Positions 1 through 8,983 of a stretch of 64,000 nt of DNA are shown piece after piece; within the stretch, counting starts at the first letter, position 1, and every line of letters begins with the position of its first letter. The stretch lies in NCBI GenBank assembly GCA_005765155.1, contig VCCP01000001.1, forward strand, positions 496,001 to 560,000, written 5' to 3'. The stretch comes from Zelopaecilomyces penicillatus (lineage: Eukaryota; Ascomycota; Sordariomycetes; Hypocreales; Pseudodiploosporaceae). Below the pieces are notes generated by a model, which was given only the letters and a program-made list of their open reading frames with translations, was not told where the DNA came from and made no database searches. Position numbers and translations under genes: made by a program.

Positions 1-1
1 C

Positions 2-2132
2 ATTATAAACGCCAGAGGGGGCGATAGTTTCCCTGCACTATTCTTTCACGATGACGAGTGTCAGAGCACTATTCTACAGAAAAAGAAGTTGGCACGAGAT
101 ACTTTTGATCCCTTTGGGGAAAGCGGCCAGATGTTTTGGGGGGCCGATGAGGTACTCAGATGGCTGCGGCGATATATTAAAATCGAAAGATCTACCGTCG
201 AACCCAACATCTATCTTATTGAACCAACCAAGGAGGACCTGGAGGGCTTTGGTCACAAGCAAAATTCCAATGCGAACAGAGCTGGTACCAGTGCCGCACA
301 AGGCGCTGGTGGTTCTGGCCAACCCGACGCGCAAATGGATCCATTCATGAAATTTGTCAAGGAGACCGGTTGGAATCTAATGGAAAAGTTTAGCAGAGTT
401 ACAACGTTTACTCGAAGAGCCGCACAGGACTTTGCGGAAAGCCCCAACGTACCCCCTCAAGTCCGAAGACTACTCAGAAACCCAGAAGTTCAAACCTTGC
501 AGGACGAATTCGACAGCGCGAGGATATACCTGGCAAGATGGGCCATGGGAATTGCGGAGCAGAGCGAGCGCGATAGGAGACAGCGAGTATGGACAGCCAG
601 GGATGTGATGGAACTTGAGGACACGGATGTTGGCGAATTCGAACTGCTTGAGGGGACCAGCTCATTGTCTATGGAGGACAGAAGAAAAGTTTTGACGATG
701 GAGGAGTGGCTTACCTTTTTCGACCCCGAGACAGGTCGCTTGTCAGTCACAGTCGATGAGGTTAAAGAACGAATCTTCCATGGTGGTCTCGACCCGGATG
801 ATGGGGTGCGAAAGGAGGCTTGGCTGTTTCTCTTGGGGGTTTATGACTGGTATGGCACCCTTGATGAGAGGAAAGCTCAAATTGCCTCCCTACGAGATCA
901 GTATTTCAAGCTCAAGCAAGCTTGGTGGGAGCGTCTGGATGGTGAAGGTGGTGAGGGAGAAGCTGGGGATTGGTGGCGCGAGCAACGCGGCCGTATTGGT
1001 GAGACTCATGCGTCGTTGATGATGCTGATGACTAGTCATGCTAATTGTTTGTTGCAGAAAAGGATGTACACCGAACAGATCGACATGTCCCTATCTTTGA
1101 AGGAGAAGATACTCCTCATCCAGATCCAAACTCACCATTTGCTGATGTTGGCACAAATGTTCATTTGGAGCAGATGAAAGAGATGCTTCTCACCTACAAC
1201 GAGTACAATAAAGACCTGGGCTACGTGCAAGGCATGTCTGATCTTTTGGCCCCGATCTACGCTGTGATCCAGGACGACGCAGTCGCCTTTTGGGCTTTCC
1301 AGAAATTCATGGATCGGATGGAGCGCAACTTTCTGCGAGATCAGTCGGGCATGCGTGGACAACTACTTGCTCTGGACCAACTTGTCCATTTCATGGACCC
1401 CAAACTGTGGGATCATCTTCAGAGCGCCGACAGCACAAACTTCTTCTTCTTTTTCCGCATGATTCTAGTGTGGTACAAGCGCGAGTTTGAGTGGGTAGAC
1501 GTGCTGCGTCTATGGGAGTGTCTATGGACAGACCTCATGAGCGCCGAGTTTCACCTATTTGTCGCCTTGGCCATTTTAGAGAAACATCGTGACGTGATCA
1601 TGACTCACTTGAAAGCATTCGATGAGGTGCTCAAATACGGTATGTGTGATGTGTGAGAGTAACGGTCTATCTCATTTCTGCCTGGCCCGGCAGGGTAATC
1701 AAATGACCCGCTGCTGACCACATTTCTTTTTGCTTACTAGTCAACGAACTATCCAACACGATCGATCTCGAATCAACGCTGATCCGAGCGGAGGTGCTGT
1801 TCAAGCGATTCCAGCGGCTGGTCGAGGCCATGGACAAGAAACAAAACTTCCCAGGCCCACGCAAGGAAGAAGCTTCTCAGTCTTCGCCACCGACATCTCC
1901 GGCCGCTAATGAGGGTAGCTCAAGCTCAATCCCCAAACCTGCGCAGCCCGTATCGTCGCCCCAGGCAAAGGGGAAAGGAAAAGGAAAGCCACAGGAGCAA
2001 GACAAGGGCAAGGACACGGATAAGGCGAGAGTCATCACCCCGGAGCTGCGCAAGCTGTTGAGCCGAAAGGTAGAGGTACTGCCACGGCAGACTGTAGCGC
2101 AGAACGGAGACGGCATGCCTGCCGCCAAGTAA
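2..2132 (+). CDS. gyp7: GYP7-type Rab GTPase-activating protein (TBC domain), 5' end cut off by the window
   Basis: Stimulates GTP hydrolysis by Ypt7/Rab7-type GTPases in endosome-vacuole traffic (family knowledge). The model joins 2-998, 1058-1639 and 1741-2132; 656 residues are visible and the frame is open to the window edge, so the true start lies upstream. Introns 999-1057 and 1640-1740 have GTGAGA/GTATGT donors and CAG/TAG acceptors and keep phase. Before the TBC domain lies the conserved GYP7 stretch with FFHDDE, FGESGQMFWG and YIKIERS. The first splice restores the TBC arginine-finger motif (EKDVHRTDR), and YVQGM is the glutamine finger. FWAFQKFMDRMERNF and LRLWECLWTDL are typical later TBC blocks. 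The C-terminal tail is Ser/Pro then Lys/Gly rich and probably disordered. Both catalytic fingers are intact, so an active GAP is expected. Confidence 0.93.
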
Positions 2133-3520
2133 TCATAAAAGTGGTCAGTGAAGAAGCAACGACGGCTTGTTGTCTGGGGGACAACCCCCCCGGCTGCCGG
2201 TTAATTATGGTTCCGTTTGTTCATATTGTATGTAGATGTGGAACTTGTTTTCAATGATGGGCGGCGCATTGTTTGGGGATGGTCCTGGCAAGGCGTTGGT
2301 TTGTGTTTACCTCTAGTTGTAATTTGCAGGACGAGATTGGTGCATGTGTGAAAAGGTGTCTTTTCTCAACAGATTGGCTAATTGAGCATGACTGGGTATC
2401 TATGAATCCATGTTTATTAATGGTTCCAGACCGGGAATAACGGACGGATGTCGGCCCACGTTTGAAGGTGCATGCGATGATCTATCAATGCAGGGAGAGA
2501 TGTGTGCTCACATCTACAAGGATTGGATACGAAAGTACACCAGTAAACAGGCCACGCCCAAGTGTTTGATATTGACAAGCAATTTAAAGCTGTACATGGT
2601 ACATGCCGGTACTGGAGAACTGTGAATGGGGGAGCATGGGGAAATCAAGATGTTGGCCAATGATGGGGTGGGATGTGAGACATACATGGTAGCTTAAAAG
2701 GGGCTCGGGCAGAAGTGGGTGTTTTCAGATAATCCGGGTTGTTGGCAGTGAAGATGGATGTGTAGATCTTGCATGCATAAACTGGACTTGAATTACTGTT
2801 TTTAATCGATTGTTTATTCATCATTTTAGGGATAAGAATTATGATAGTGAATCATTATTTGGCCCCCAATTCCCCAATGCGTGAGAAGGCTCCAAGTATA
2901 GGTATAAGTTTACATTTGTGCTAGTTAGGTTCTGGGTGTGTCCATGGATCCCTAGCAACCCTATACAGCAGGAATATGTCGAAATTGGGAATAGCCAACT
3001 CCCTTTTGAGCTGAGAGTCCTCACGTTTGGGTTTGCTTTAATTTGAAACTCCAAGGCGAGTTATGTTTGCTGATGGATGTAAGTGAGAAGCTGAGAAGGT
3101 TGACGAATAGCCGTTGGAAACGTGGTTAGGGTTCATTTAATAACGTACGATTTGCTTTGGTAGCATGTCTGTGTATCATCACCGTGATTACGATTACATT
3201 GTAGTTTATTTTTGTGCTTGTTCGTCGACGAAGTAATAATAGATCATCAAGCCTACCCCATAGTCATTGATGTTTAGGTGTACGAGTCAATACATGAACG
3301 CAAAAGTATGTTGAAACTCGCATACATTCAGCTTCGCTTTCCCCAAGCTGGGGCACGAGTCATGGTTAAGAAATGATTAACTTGCTTTGGGTATCAAGAT
3401 GCTGTTGCAGCTTTATTTTTGTTACTGCTAGTCGAGTCAAGTAGGCGTGACCAGGATTCAGGGACATTGCTGTCTTTTCTGTTGACTCCTTCCTGGGTAT
3501 GGGGAAGATGACGATGGGAT
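2133..3520. other. Intergenic region, no supportable gene
   Basis: Between the GYP7 stop and the promoter of the first secreted-protein gene. The only open frames are about 71 codons long (2410-2625 forward, 2839-3054 reverse), with no recognisable domain or gene-like codon use. It is AT- and GT-rich like other spacers here and should hold the GYP7 3' UTR. Confidence 0.6.
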
Positions 3521-3605
3521 ATATAACAGTCCGAGGGAGTCGCTCATGAAAGAAAGAGAAGGTCAGACATCCAACTCATCACCAAGCCTCACATTCACTT
3601 CTTCA
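3521..3605 (+). promoter_or_regulatory. Core promoter and leader shared with the 6649 paralogue
   Basis: A TATA-like block atataacagt (3521-3530) is followed by gacatccaactcatca (3566-3581) and cacattcacttcttca (3590-3605), just before the ATG at 3619. The same three blocks, in the same order and almost the same spacing, precede the gene at 6649 (6471, 6515, 6539). This supports duplication of gene plus promoter and suggests common regulation. Confidence 0.7.
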
Positions 3606-3618
3606 CCAAACAATCAAT

Positions 3619-4104
3619 ATGAAGGCCTTTGCAGTCTTGGCCGTCTTGGCTATCGCGGCCTCTGCCGCCCCCGTCATGCCTTCTACTGTTGTCCCCGCCG
3701 ACCTTGTCAACAGTGAGAGCGGCCTCCTCAAGAGCTTGCCTATTATCGGCAAGACTGGCAGTGGTGGTGGTGCCAACGCCATCGAGGACATCTTGCGCCG
3801 ACAAGCAAAGAGTGGCAATCCCGATGCCAAGCCTCCCGGCGGTCCGGATCGCCCTCCCATCCAGCCCCCCGCCGACGGCGGTATCTCTGGCCGAGGAGTT
3901 GCCGATGAAGCTATCGCCGATGTCACTATTGATATTGATATTCCAAACACAACCGTTGACGACGACGAAGAATTTCACATCTCAAGTCGGCAAGTCAAAG
4001 ATGGCACTCCCGATGCCAACCCTATAAACGATGGCGTTCCGGATATCGGCCCTCCTTTCCAGCCCCCTCCCGTCCAGCCCCCTTCCGATGGCATCTCGAA
4101 CTGA
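3619..4104 (+). CDS. Secreted repeat protein with Kex2-type site (family member 1)
   Basis: 161 residues, single exon; function unknown. An N-terminal signal peptide (about residues 1-17, ending ASAA-P) is followed by the block DLVNSESGLLKSLPIIG (about 28-44), which the 6649 protein shares almost exactly. ILRR (about 58-61) is a Kex2/furin-type dibasic site. After it come two diverged units: RQAKSGNPDAKP ... PPIQPPADGGIS, then, after an acidic linker, RQVKDGTPDANP ... PPVQPPSDGIS. The layout (signal peptide, propeptide-like block, dibasic site, repeats) resembles Kex2-processed repeat proteins, so the gene may encode a precursor of secreted peptides; this is inference. Only one dibasic site is clear, since the second unit is preceded by SSR. 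The start is favoured by the signal peptide and the promoter at 3521-3605. Confidence 0.8.
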   Translation: MKAFAVLAVLAIAASAAPVMPSTVVPADLVNSESGLLKSLPIIGKTGSGGGANAIEDILRRQAKSGNPDAKPPGGPDRPPIQPPADGGISGRGVADEAIADVTIDIDIPNTTVDDDEEFHISSRQVKDGTPDANPINDGVPDIGPPFQPPPVQPPSDGISN

Positions 4105-4506
4105 AGGCAGTTCAGGCGAATGGGGCGGTTAGACAGTGAGACATTGCTTACAGGTCAAAACAGGCTTAGAGGGAAATGGTCTCATTCTGGGCAATCTACA
4201 GAGCATTTTGTTGGTAAATACTCCGTAGGGCAAAGCGTGTTGTAGATTATTTGTGCATATACTAGAACAATAGAATATTGTCTTGCTTGTATTCTCTCTT
4301 TTTATAATACATTATCATTATTATTAGACCCCGAGTCACAATGGCATTGAGAATTATAAGGAGCGATTCATCTACACTGACATGCTGGGTTCACGCCATC
4401 ATGTCAAGTCCTATGTTTATATATCAAGGTTAATACTAATATTGGTTAGTACTATTATCAATCAACATCACCTCCTGTTCGAAGATGTCTAAGCAGGAAA
4501 CAAAAC
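4105..4506. other. Spacer between secreted-protein paralogues
   Basis: Holds the 3' UTR of the 3619 gene and an AT-rich stretch (about 4255-4330, with attatcattattattag). No open frame of note. A TATA-like tatatatcaagg lies about 90 bp before the decayed copy. Confidence 0.5.
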
Positions 4507-4990
4507 ATGCTTGTTGTCATATCCGCCATCTTGGCCATCTCGGCCTCCGCCACTCCCATGCCCTCCCCGGATGAGCCCGCCGATTCTGTTTCCCAGCACA
4601 CACCCATTGCTGGCAAGTCCCGAGGATTCATCCACCATCTTTCCCCCAACAAACCTGTTGAGGGTAAGGTTCCCACCACAGATGAACACAAGATCATCCA
4701 CGTCATAAGACCACAAAAGACAGATGGCAGCCTCAATGGCCCTAATTGATTTCCCTGAAAATTTTGATCTCAACTACACTCCAGATGCAATATCCCGCAG
4801 GTTGATTGATGACTGATGGGTGAATGGCATTCCTGATATCAGCTTCCCTCATCACTGACCTAAATGCCGATGGCAGTGTCTCAACTTAATCATCTCGCAA
4901 TGCAAATCAACAACAAGATGCCCCCAGTGCTTATCCAGACGCCGATCGAAGTTGAAGGCAACTTGGGGCCCATCAGGCAATATCCAGTGA
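4507..4990 (+). pseudogene. Decayed paralogue of the secreted-protein family
   Basis: An ORF of 80 codons (4507-4749) starts with a signal peptide whose DNA is close to both intact paralogues (around ctcggcctccgccactcccatgc), then keeps a remnant of the LPIIGK block (TPIAGK). It stops at 4749, but homology continues in another frame: 4748 onward reads ISRRLIDD, stop, then NGIPDIS, matching ISSRQVKDG and DGVPDIG of the 3619 protein. Similarity resumes at 4925-4990 with the 3619 gene's 3' end and UTR (gttgaaggcaactt against ctgaaggcagtt). The protein therefore appears broken by a stop, a frameshift and loss of the first repeat unit. A short secreted product from the 80-codon frame remains possible, as does an unrecognised intron. 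Confidence 0.6.
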
Positions 4991-5896
4991 GGTGTAGCTA
5001 AATTGGGGCTCGGTCGGACGTTTTTTTTTTCTTTTTTTTTTCTCTTTCGAACTGATGCATGCTGTCTGCGGGGACGGCGTACATATATATTTACACATGT
5101 ATTATGTATTAGTAGTAGTTGAGCTTGTAGTTAATGTCAATTCATATACTAGCATGTGATGTGTACATTACAAACACAATCCAAACAGGCCGTTTTGTTC
5201 ATTCATCACAACTGCTGACCAAATAAACATGTCTTGGACGGAACTTCGATTACATTATTTGCTTTGTCGGAGACGCGGCAGGAAAAAAGGACCCAAGTGG
5301 GGGTTTGTGTGTCATTCGTTGGTGGGCGGCTCAACACTCTCTTTTGTTTATTAGAGTCCAGGATGTAATTTTACTCCAAGACAAAACGACTACATTGGAC
5401 ACTAAGAAAAGGCTGAGAAGACGCGGACGCTGCCGTTACAGACGTGGCTGGGTGATGATCAAGGTTGAGGTGTAGATGTACGTACACCTAGATGTGCAGA
5501 CTGTGTGCTATGTAATCACTTGTTGTTAGTCGACGGAGTAACTGAATCCATCCTAGATGCATGCGGGACGGAGTACCGGTAGGTTAAGAGGTAATAACAA
5601 GGTACGGTACGGTACGTAGTAGTTAAAATGAGGTTGTGGTGAGAGGTGAGCGGCCTTTGCTTCTTCACCCATCAGTTTGACTGGGGACATGCGCCGTACG
5701 ATTCGAGTCGTTGATGTAAAAGTAACGATTGGCATCCCCTTTGTTGGTATGGAGTATTATTGAGTCCGGTAAATGTGATGCCGGCCACGGTCAATATTGA
5801 GAGCGCCATACAATTCAGTTACGGATCCACGCTGCAGGTTAGACACCAGTCAGTCGGCCTGGCTAATATACCACAGTTTTGCTTTTTTCCCCTTTT

Positions 5897-5910
5897 GGGG
5901 GGGGGGGGGG
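5897..5910. repeat. Poly-G tract (14 G)
   Basis: Uninterrupted run of guanines about 740 bp upstream of the 6649 gene. Similar tracts occur at 7484-7498 (C), 29208-29222 (G), 29612-29624 (G) and 63348-63357 (C). Confidence 0.9.
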
Positions 5911-5996
5911 CAAAGTTTCCACCCACTCTTGCTTGCTACTCTTGCTCCCACTCTCGCTTCGTCCCCTTCCCCCCGTGCTGACTTCTTTTTGGCGGT

Positions 5997-6000
<4 letters not shown>

Positions 6001-6088
<88 letters not shown>
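6001..6088. repeat. (AG)44 microsatellite
   Basis: A perfect AG dinucleotide array of 88 bases between a purine-rich start (gtagaa) and gatgggggccgggggg. Purine-only strands of this kind can form triplex (H-) DNA, and the length is likely to vary between isolates. Confidence 0.95.
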
Positions 6089-6092
<4 letters not shown>

Positions 6093-6470
6093 GGGCCGGG
6101 GGGCAAATGAGTTGGACCCAACCGCCCCAAACCAGAAAAGCACGCAGTGAGCAACGATCCAAGACATGGCAATAAGACATACACACACACTTGCAGGTGT
6201 TTTGTTCGGCTTGGCCTCTCATACCGTCCGTACTACCTACCTTACTAACCAGGTATCATCACACACCGTAACTACGACGAAAAGTAAACGTCGTATTATT
6301 GCACCAACGTAGCTTGGTAGGGGTTCACTGTTTGTTAGAAAGCGGAAGCATGTACTCCACCCGGGTGTTTGAACATGCTTCTTTCTCGGGAGATGAAAGG
6401 CTCCAGATTGTAGGTGTACAGGCATCAGAGTAGATGGTACGAAAGGAGAGAGATCCGATGAATGGAGGGT

Positions 6471-6554
6471 ATATAACAGTCAGTGGCAGTCGCCATTGTG
6501 AGGAGAGAAGAAAAGACATCCAACTCATCATCATCACTCACATTCACTTCTTCA
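6471..6554 (+). promoter_or_regulatory. Core promoter and leader of the Asp-Val repeat gene
   Basis: atataacagt (6471-6480), gacatccaactcatca (6515-6530) and cacattcacttcttca (6539-6554) repeat the blocks upstream of 3619. The leader then continues pyrimidine-rich for about 95 bases to the ATG at 6649. Confidence 0.7.
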
Positions 6555-6648
6555 ACAACCATCACTCTTTCGCATCTCTCTCACTACACCGAGATCTAAA
6601 CTTTATATTACCTTAATACCCTTTTAATCAACCAACCTAATTCTCAAG

Positions 6649-7332
6649 ATGAAGTTCTTCGCCGTCTCCGCTGTCCTCGCCCTCTCGGCCTCTGCCGCTC
6701 CCATCCTGCCCGCCCTCGGTGGTGGCTCTGCTGTGCCCACCGACCTCGTCAACACCGACAGCGGCCTCCTCAAGAGCCTGCCCATCATCGGCAATGCTGG
6801 CCAACCAGCCACTCAGGGCGCTAGCCCCCTCGGCAATATCTTGCGTCGTGACGACGTTGACGCCGACAACTTCGACTTCGCCCACACTGTTGGCGAGATT
6901 GTGAATCTCCCTCGCGCCGATACCCACGCCCATGCCGACGTCGATGTCGACGCTACCGCTGATGTCAAGGCCAAGGCCAAGGCCCACGCCGATGTTGATG
7001 TCAATGCCGATGTCAAGACCGACATCAAGGCTGATGTCAAGGCTGACCGCCACGGCAACGTCAACGCCGATGTCACTGCTGATGTAGACGCTAATGTCGA
7101 TGTCAACACTGACGTTAATACCGATGTCAAGGTCGACGCCGATGTCAATGTTGATACCGATGTCAACGCTAAGGTCGATGTCCACCCTACCGGTGATGTC
7201 AAGGTCCACGTCGACCCCAAGATCAACGTCAACCCCAAGGTTGACGCCAAGGTCGATGTTGATGCCAACGTTGACGTCAAGGCTAAGGTCGATGTTGACC
7301 CCAAGATCAACGTCGATGTCAACCGCAACTAA
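6649..7332 (+). CDS. Secreted Asp-Val repeat protein with Kex2-type site (family member 2)
   Basis: 227 residues, one exon; I recognise no described family. A signal peptide (about 1-17, ending ASAA-P) is followed by DLVNTDSGLLKSLPIIG (about 32-48), shared with the 3619 protein, and by ILRR (about 64-67), a Kex2-type site. From about residue 95 to the end almost every second residue is Val, Ala or Ile, alternating with Asp, Lys, Asn, Thr or His, in units such as ADVKAD, VDVDANVDVK and VDPKINV. There is no cysteine. Strict polar/hydrophobic alternation predicts amphipathic beta strands, and the many D-x-D steps could bind divalent cations; both are inference. The repeat keeps several other frames and the antisense strand open. 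The sense frame is preferred because of its signal peptide, its promoter and its paralogue. Confidence 0.85.
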   Translation: MKFFAVSAVLALSASAAPILPALGGGSAVPTDLVNTDSGLLKSLPIIGNAGQPATQGASPLGNILRRDDVDADNFDFAHTVGEIVNLPRADTHAHADVDVDATADVKAKAKAHADVDVNADVKTDIKADVKADRHGNVNADVTADVDANVDVNTDVNTDVKVDADVNVDTDVNAKVDVHPTGDVKVHVDPKINVNPKVDAKVDVDANVDVKAKVDVDPKINVDVNRN

Positions 7333-7927
7333 GTTTATTGACAGTCATTCAACGCATTGCACCACCAACAATGATGGAAGGAGAGTCCTGTAACCAACCT
7401 CGATTGTCAAACTTAGCGCGTGTTTTTACCGGTAGTCAATCAATAGTCTAATCGAATTGTCGCTTCACTTTAATCTTTCTTGACCCCCCCCCCCCCCCTC
7501 TTCGTCTCCGTGATGACACTGTAGTCTTGCTCTTAGCCAAGTCGGGTTCAACCGACTTGGTTTGTGTATATGGGCATCCATATTCATATCTGCCGTATAA
7601 CTGCCGTATAGTGCAATTTCTGATTGATGATGTCTTGGCTCCACAGCTACTTGCAACGCTCAAACAATGGCTATTGCAGTGGGCATTCATAACTAGGGAG
7701 AAGCTGTAATTCTGCTTTGTTATGATGCACCAGCTGTGTCCTTCACGTGTAACTAATATCTTATGGATGAGTTACTGCTGGTTGTGAACGATTATGCTGT
7801 CCTGTTCCCGATCAGTCCGGATTCACTCACCTATCCAAGCATCTCTCACATGTTCGCACAGTCGCCTTTGGTACAGCTTCGATTGATTAGATAGATATAT
7901 GCAAATACGGCCCTCGCGAAATATACT
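7333..7927. other. Spacer between convergent genes, with poly-C tract
   Basis: Contains the 3' UTRs of the 6649 gene and of the MSO1-like gene, and a 15-base C run at 7484-7498. No supportable gene. Confidence 0.6.
7484..7498. repeat. Poly-C tract (15 C)
   Basis: Uninterrupted run of cytosines about 150 bp after the stop codon of the Asp-Val repeat gene. With 5897-5910 it brackets that gene. Confidence 0.9.
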
Positions 7928-8983
7928 TCATCTATACCCCCTAGGCCCACTGGGCAAGCCTTGCCTTCGTGGTCCACTCGGTAGTCCTTGACGCCCTCCT
8001 CCACCTCCTCCACCTCCTCCACTACCGCCTCCTCCCATAAACTCATCTCCATCAGTTGACCATGGAGCATTCGCACCGACATAAGGTCTATCACCACCGC
8101 CTCCACCTCCACCCCCACCCCCATACCCACCTGCTCCGTAGCCATCGCCGCTGCCGTTGCGATCACTGCGTCCGTTATCGTATGAGCCGCCTGGTGCGAA
8201 TCGATCCTCATAGTTTCCACCACCAGAGTAGCCTCCTCCCCGTCCAACATTCCCACCGCCTCCGCTCGATTGTGGTTGTTGTTGATACTGTTGTGATTGT
8301 TGCTGGTATTGTTGTTGCTGTTGTTGTGGTTGTTGTTGCTGCGCTGGTGGTGGCTGGAATTGACCTTGCCCACCTTGCGAAGGGCTCGTCGTTCGTGAAC
8401 CCCAGAGCCGTTGCTTTAACCGATCTTGCGCCGTAGATCCAGCCGCTCCTCCAGGGGCACCTTGAACCTGGCTATTATTGCTTTGATAGCTCCCCGCTCG
8501 TTGATTCGCCACTGGTCGTGCTTGTAGATCATCTCTGCCTCCTCTTTGAGGTAGTTGTTGCTGTTGCTGTTGATACTGCTGTTGTTGCATTCCACCACCA
8601 CCGGCACCAGACCTGCCCGCCCTTAGGCTTTGAGGCTGCTGTTGCTGTTGCTGACCCTGTGCGGCATTGTTGTCCCATAGACTGCTAAGCCCTCCACCAG
8701 AAGCACCTTGCTGCTGCTGTGATCCTCCCATGTTGCCGTACCGTGCGCCGACCTGCGGCTGCGCATACAGCGTCTGCGGGACTTGTGCGGCCACGGCCTT
8801 GGGATCCGCAGGAAGCCATGGCGGTAACGGGCGGCCCTTCTCGGCGTAGTAGTTGCGTAGGACGCGGCAAACGTGAGTGTCGTCCTCGGTATCACCGTCG
8901 GCTTCGCTGGAGAGGAGGGTCGACCGCAGTGAGGAGATTTGGGACGACGTCTTGGTGAGGAGGTTGGAGTACCAGGACGACAT
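7928..8983 (-). CDS. mso1: Mso1-like Sec1-binding exocytosis protein
   Basis: 351 residues from the ATG at 8983. Mso1 binds the Sec1 protein and supports SNARE assembly when secretory vesicles fuse at the plasma membrane (yeast knowledge). The N-terminus (MSSWYSNLLTKTSSQ, then DGDTEDDTHVCRVLRNYY and LPPWLP) matches the conserved fungal Mso1 N-terminal domain. The middle is Gln/Gly/Ser rich with many poly-Gln stretches, interrupted by a conserved-looking DRLKQRLWGSRTTSPSQ. The end has NAPWSTDGDEFMGGG and a repeated RQGLPSGPR. The frame stays open to 9166, but residues before MSSWY do not look conserved, so the inner start is preferred. The body is far more low-complexity than yeast Mso1. Confidence 0.8.
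   Translation of the reverse strand: MSSWYSNLLTKTSSQISSLRSTLLSSEADGDTEDDTHVCRVLRNYYAEKGRPLPPWLPADPKAVAAQVPQTLYAQPQVGARYGNMGGSQQQQGASGGGLSSLWDNNAAQGQQQQQQPQSLRAGRSGAGGGGMQQQQYQQQQQQLPQRGGRDDLQARPVANQRAGSYQSNNSQVQGAPGGAAGSTAQDRLKQRLWGSRTTSPSQGGQGQFQPPPAQQQQPQQQQQQYQQQSQQYQQQPQSSGGGGNVGRGGGYSGGGNYEDRFAPGGSYDNGRSDRNGSGDGYGAGGYGGGGGGGGGGDRPYVGANAPWSTDGDEFMGGGGSGGGGGGGGGRQGLPSGPRRQGLPSGPRGYR

Larger units (their letters stand above)
4991..6470. other. Intergenic region rich in simple repeats
   Basis: No supportable gene. It contains a pyrimidine tract (5021-5046), three copies of ggtac near 5601-5615, a 14-base G run (5897-5910) and a long GA microsatellite (6001-6088). Open frames overlapping 5797-6222 are products of the repeat. 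Confidence 0.6.

Noticed and set aside
5797..6222. Open frames on both strands through the (AG)n array, rich in Arg-Glu or Ser-Leu
   Set aside because: They exist only because a dinucleotide repeat has no stop codon; flanking sequence is not gene-like.
6637..7328. Long antisense and alternative-frame ORFs over the Asp-Val repeat gene (up to 190 codons)
   Set aside because: The repeat keeps other frames open. Only the sense frame has a signal peptide, the shared promoter blocks and a paralogue.
3619..7332. Dikaritin-type (ustiloxin-like) RiPP cluster around the Kex2-site proteins
   Set aside because: No DUF3328/UstY oxidase, tyrosinase or other tailoring gene is nearby, and the repeats lack a short conserved core peptide flanked by repeated dibasic sites.
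8056..8436. Forward ORF of 126 codons opposite the MSO1-like gene
   Set aside because: His/Arg/Val-rich shadow of the Gln/Gly-rich minus-strand coding sequence.
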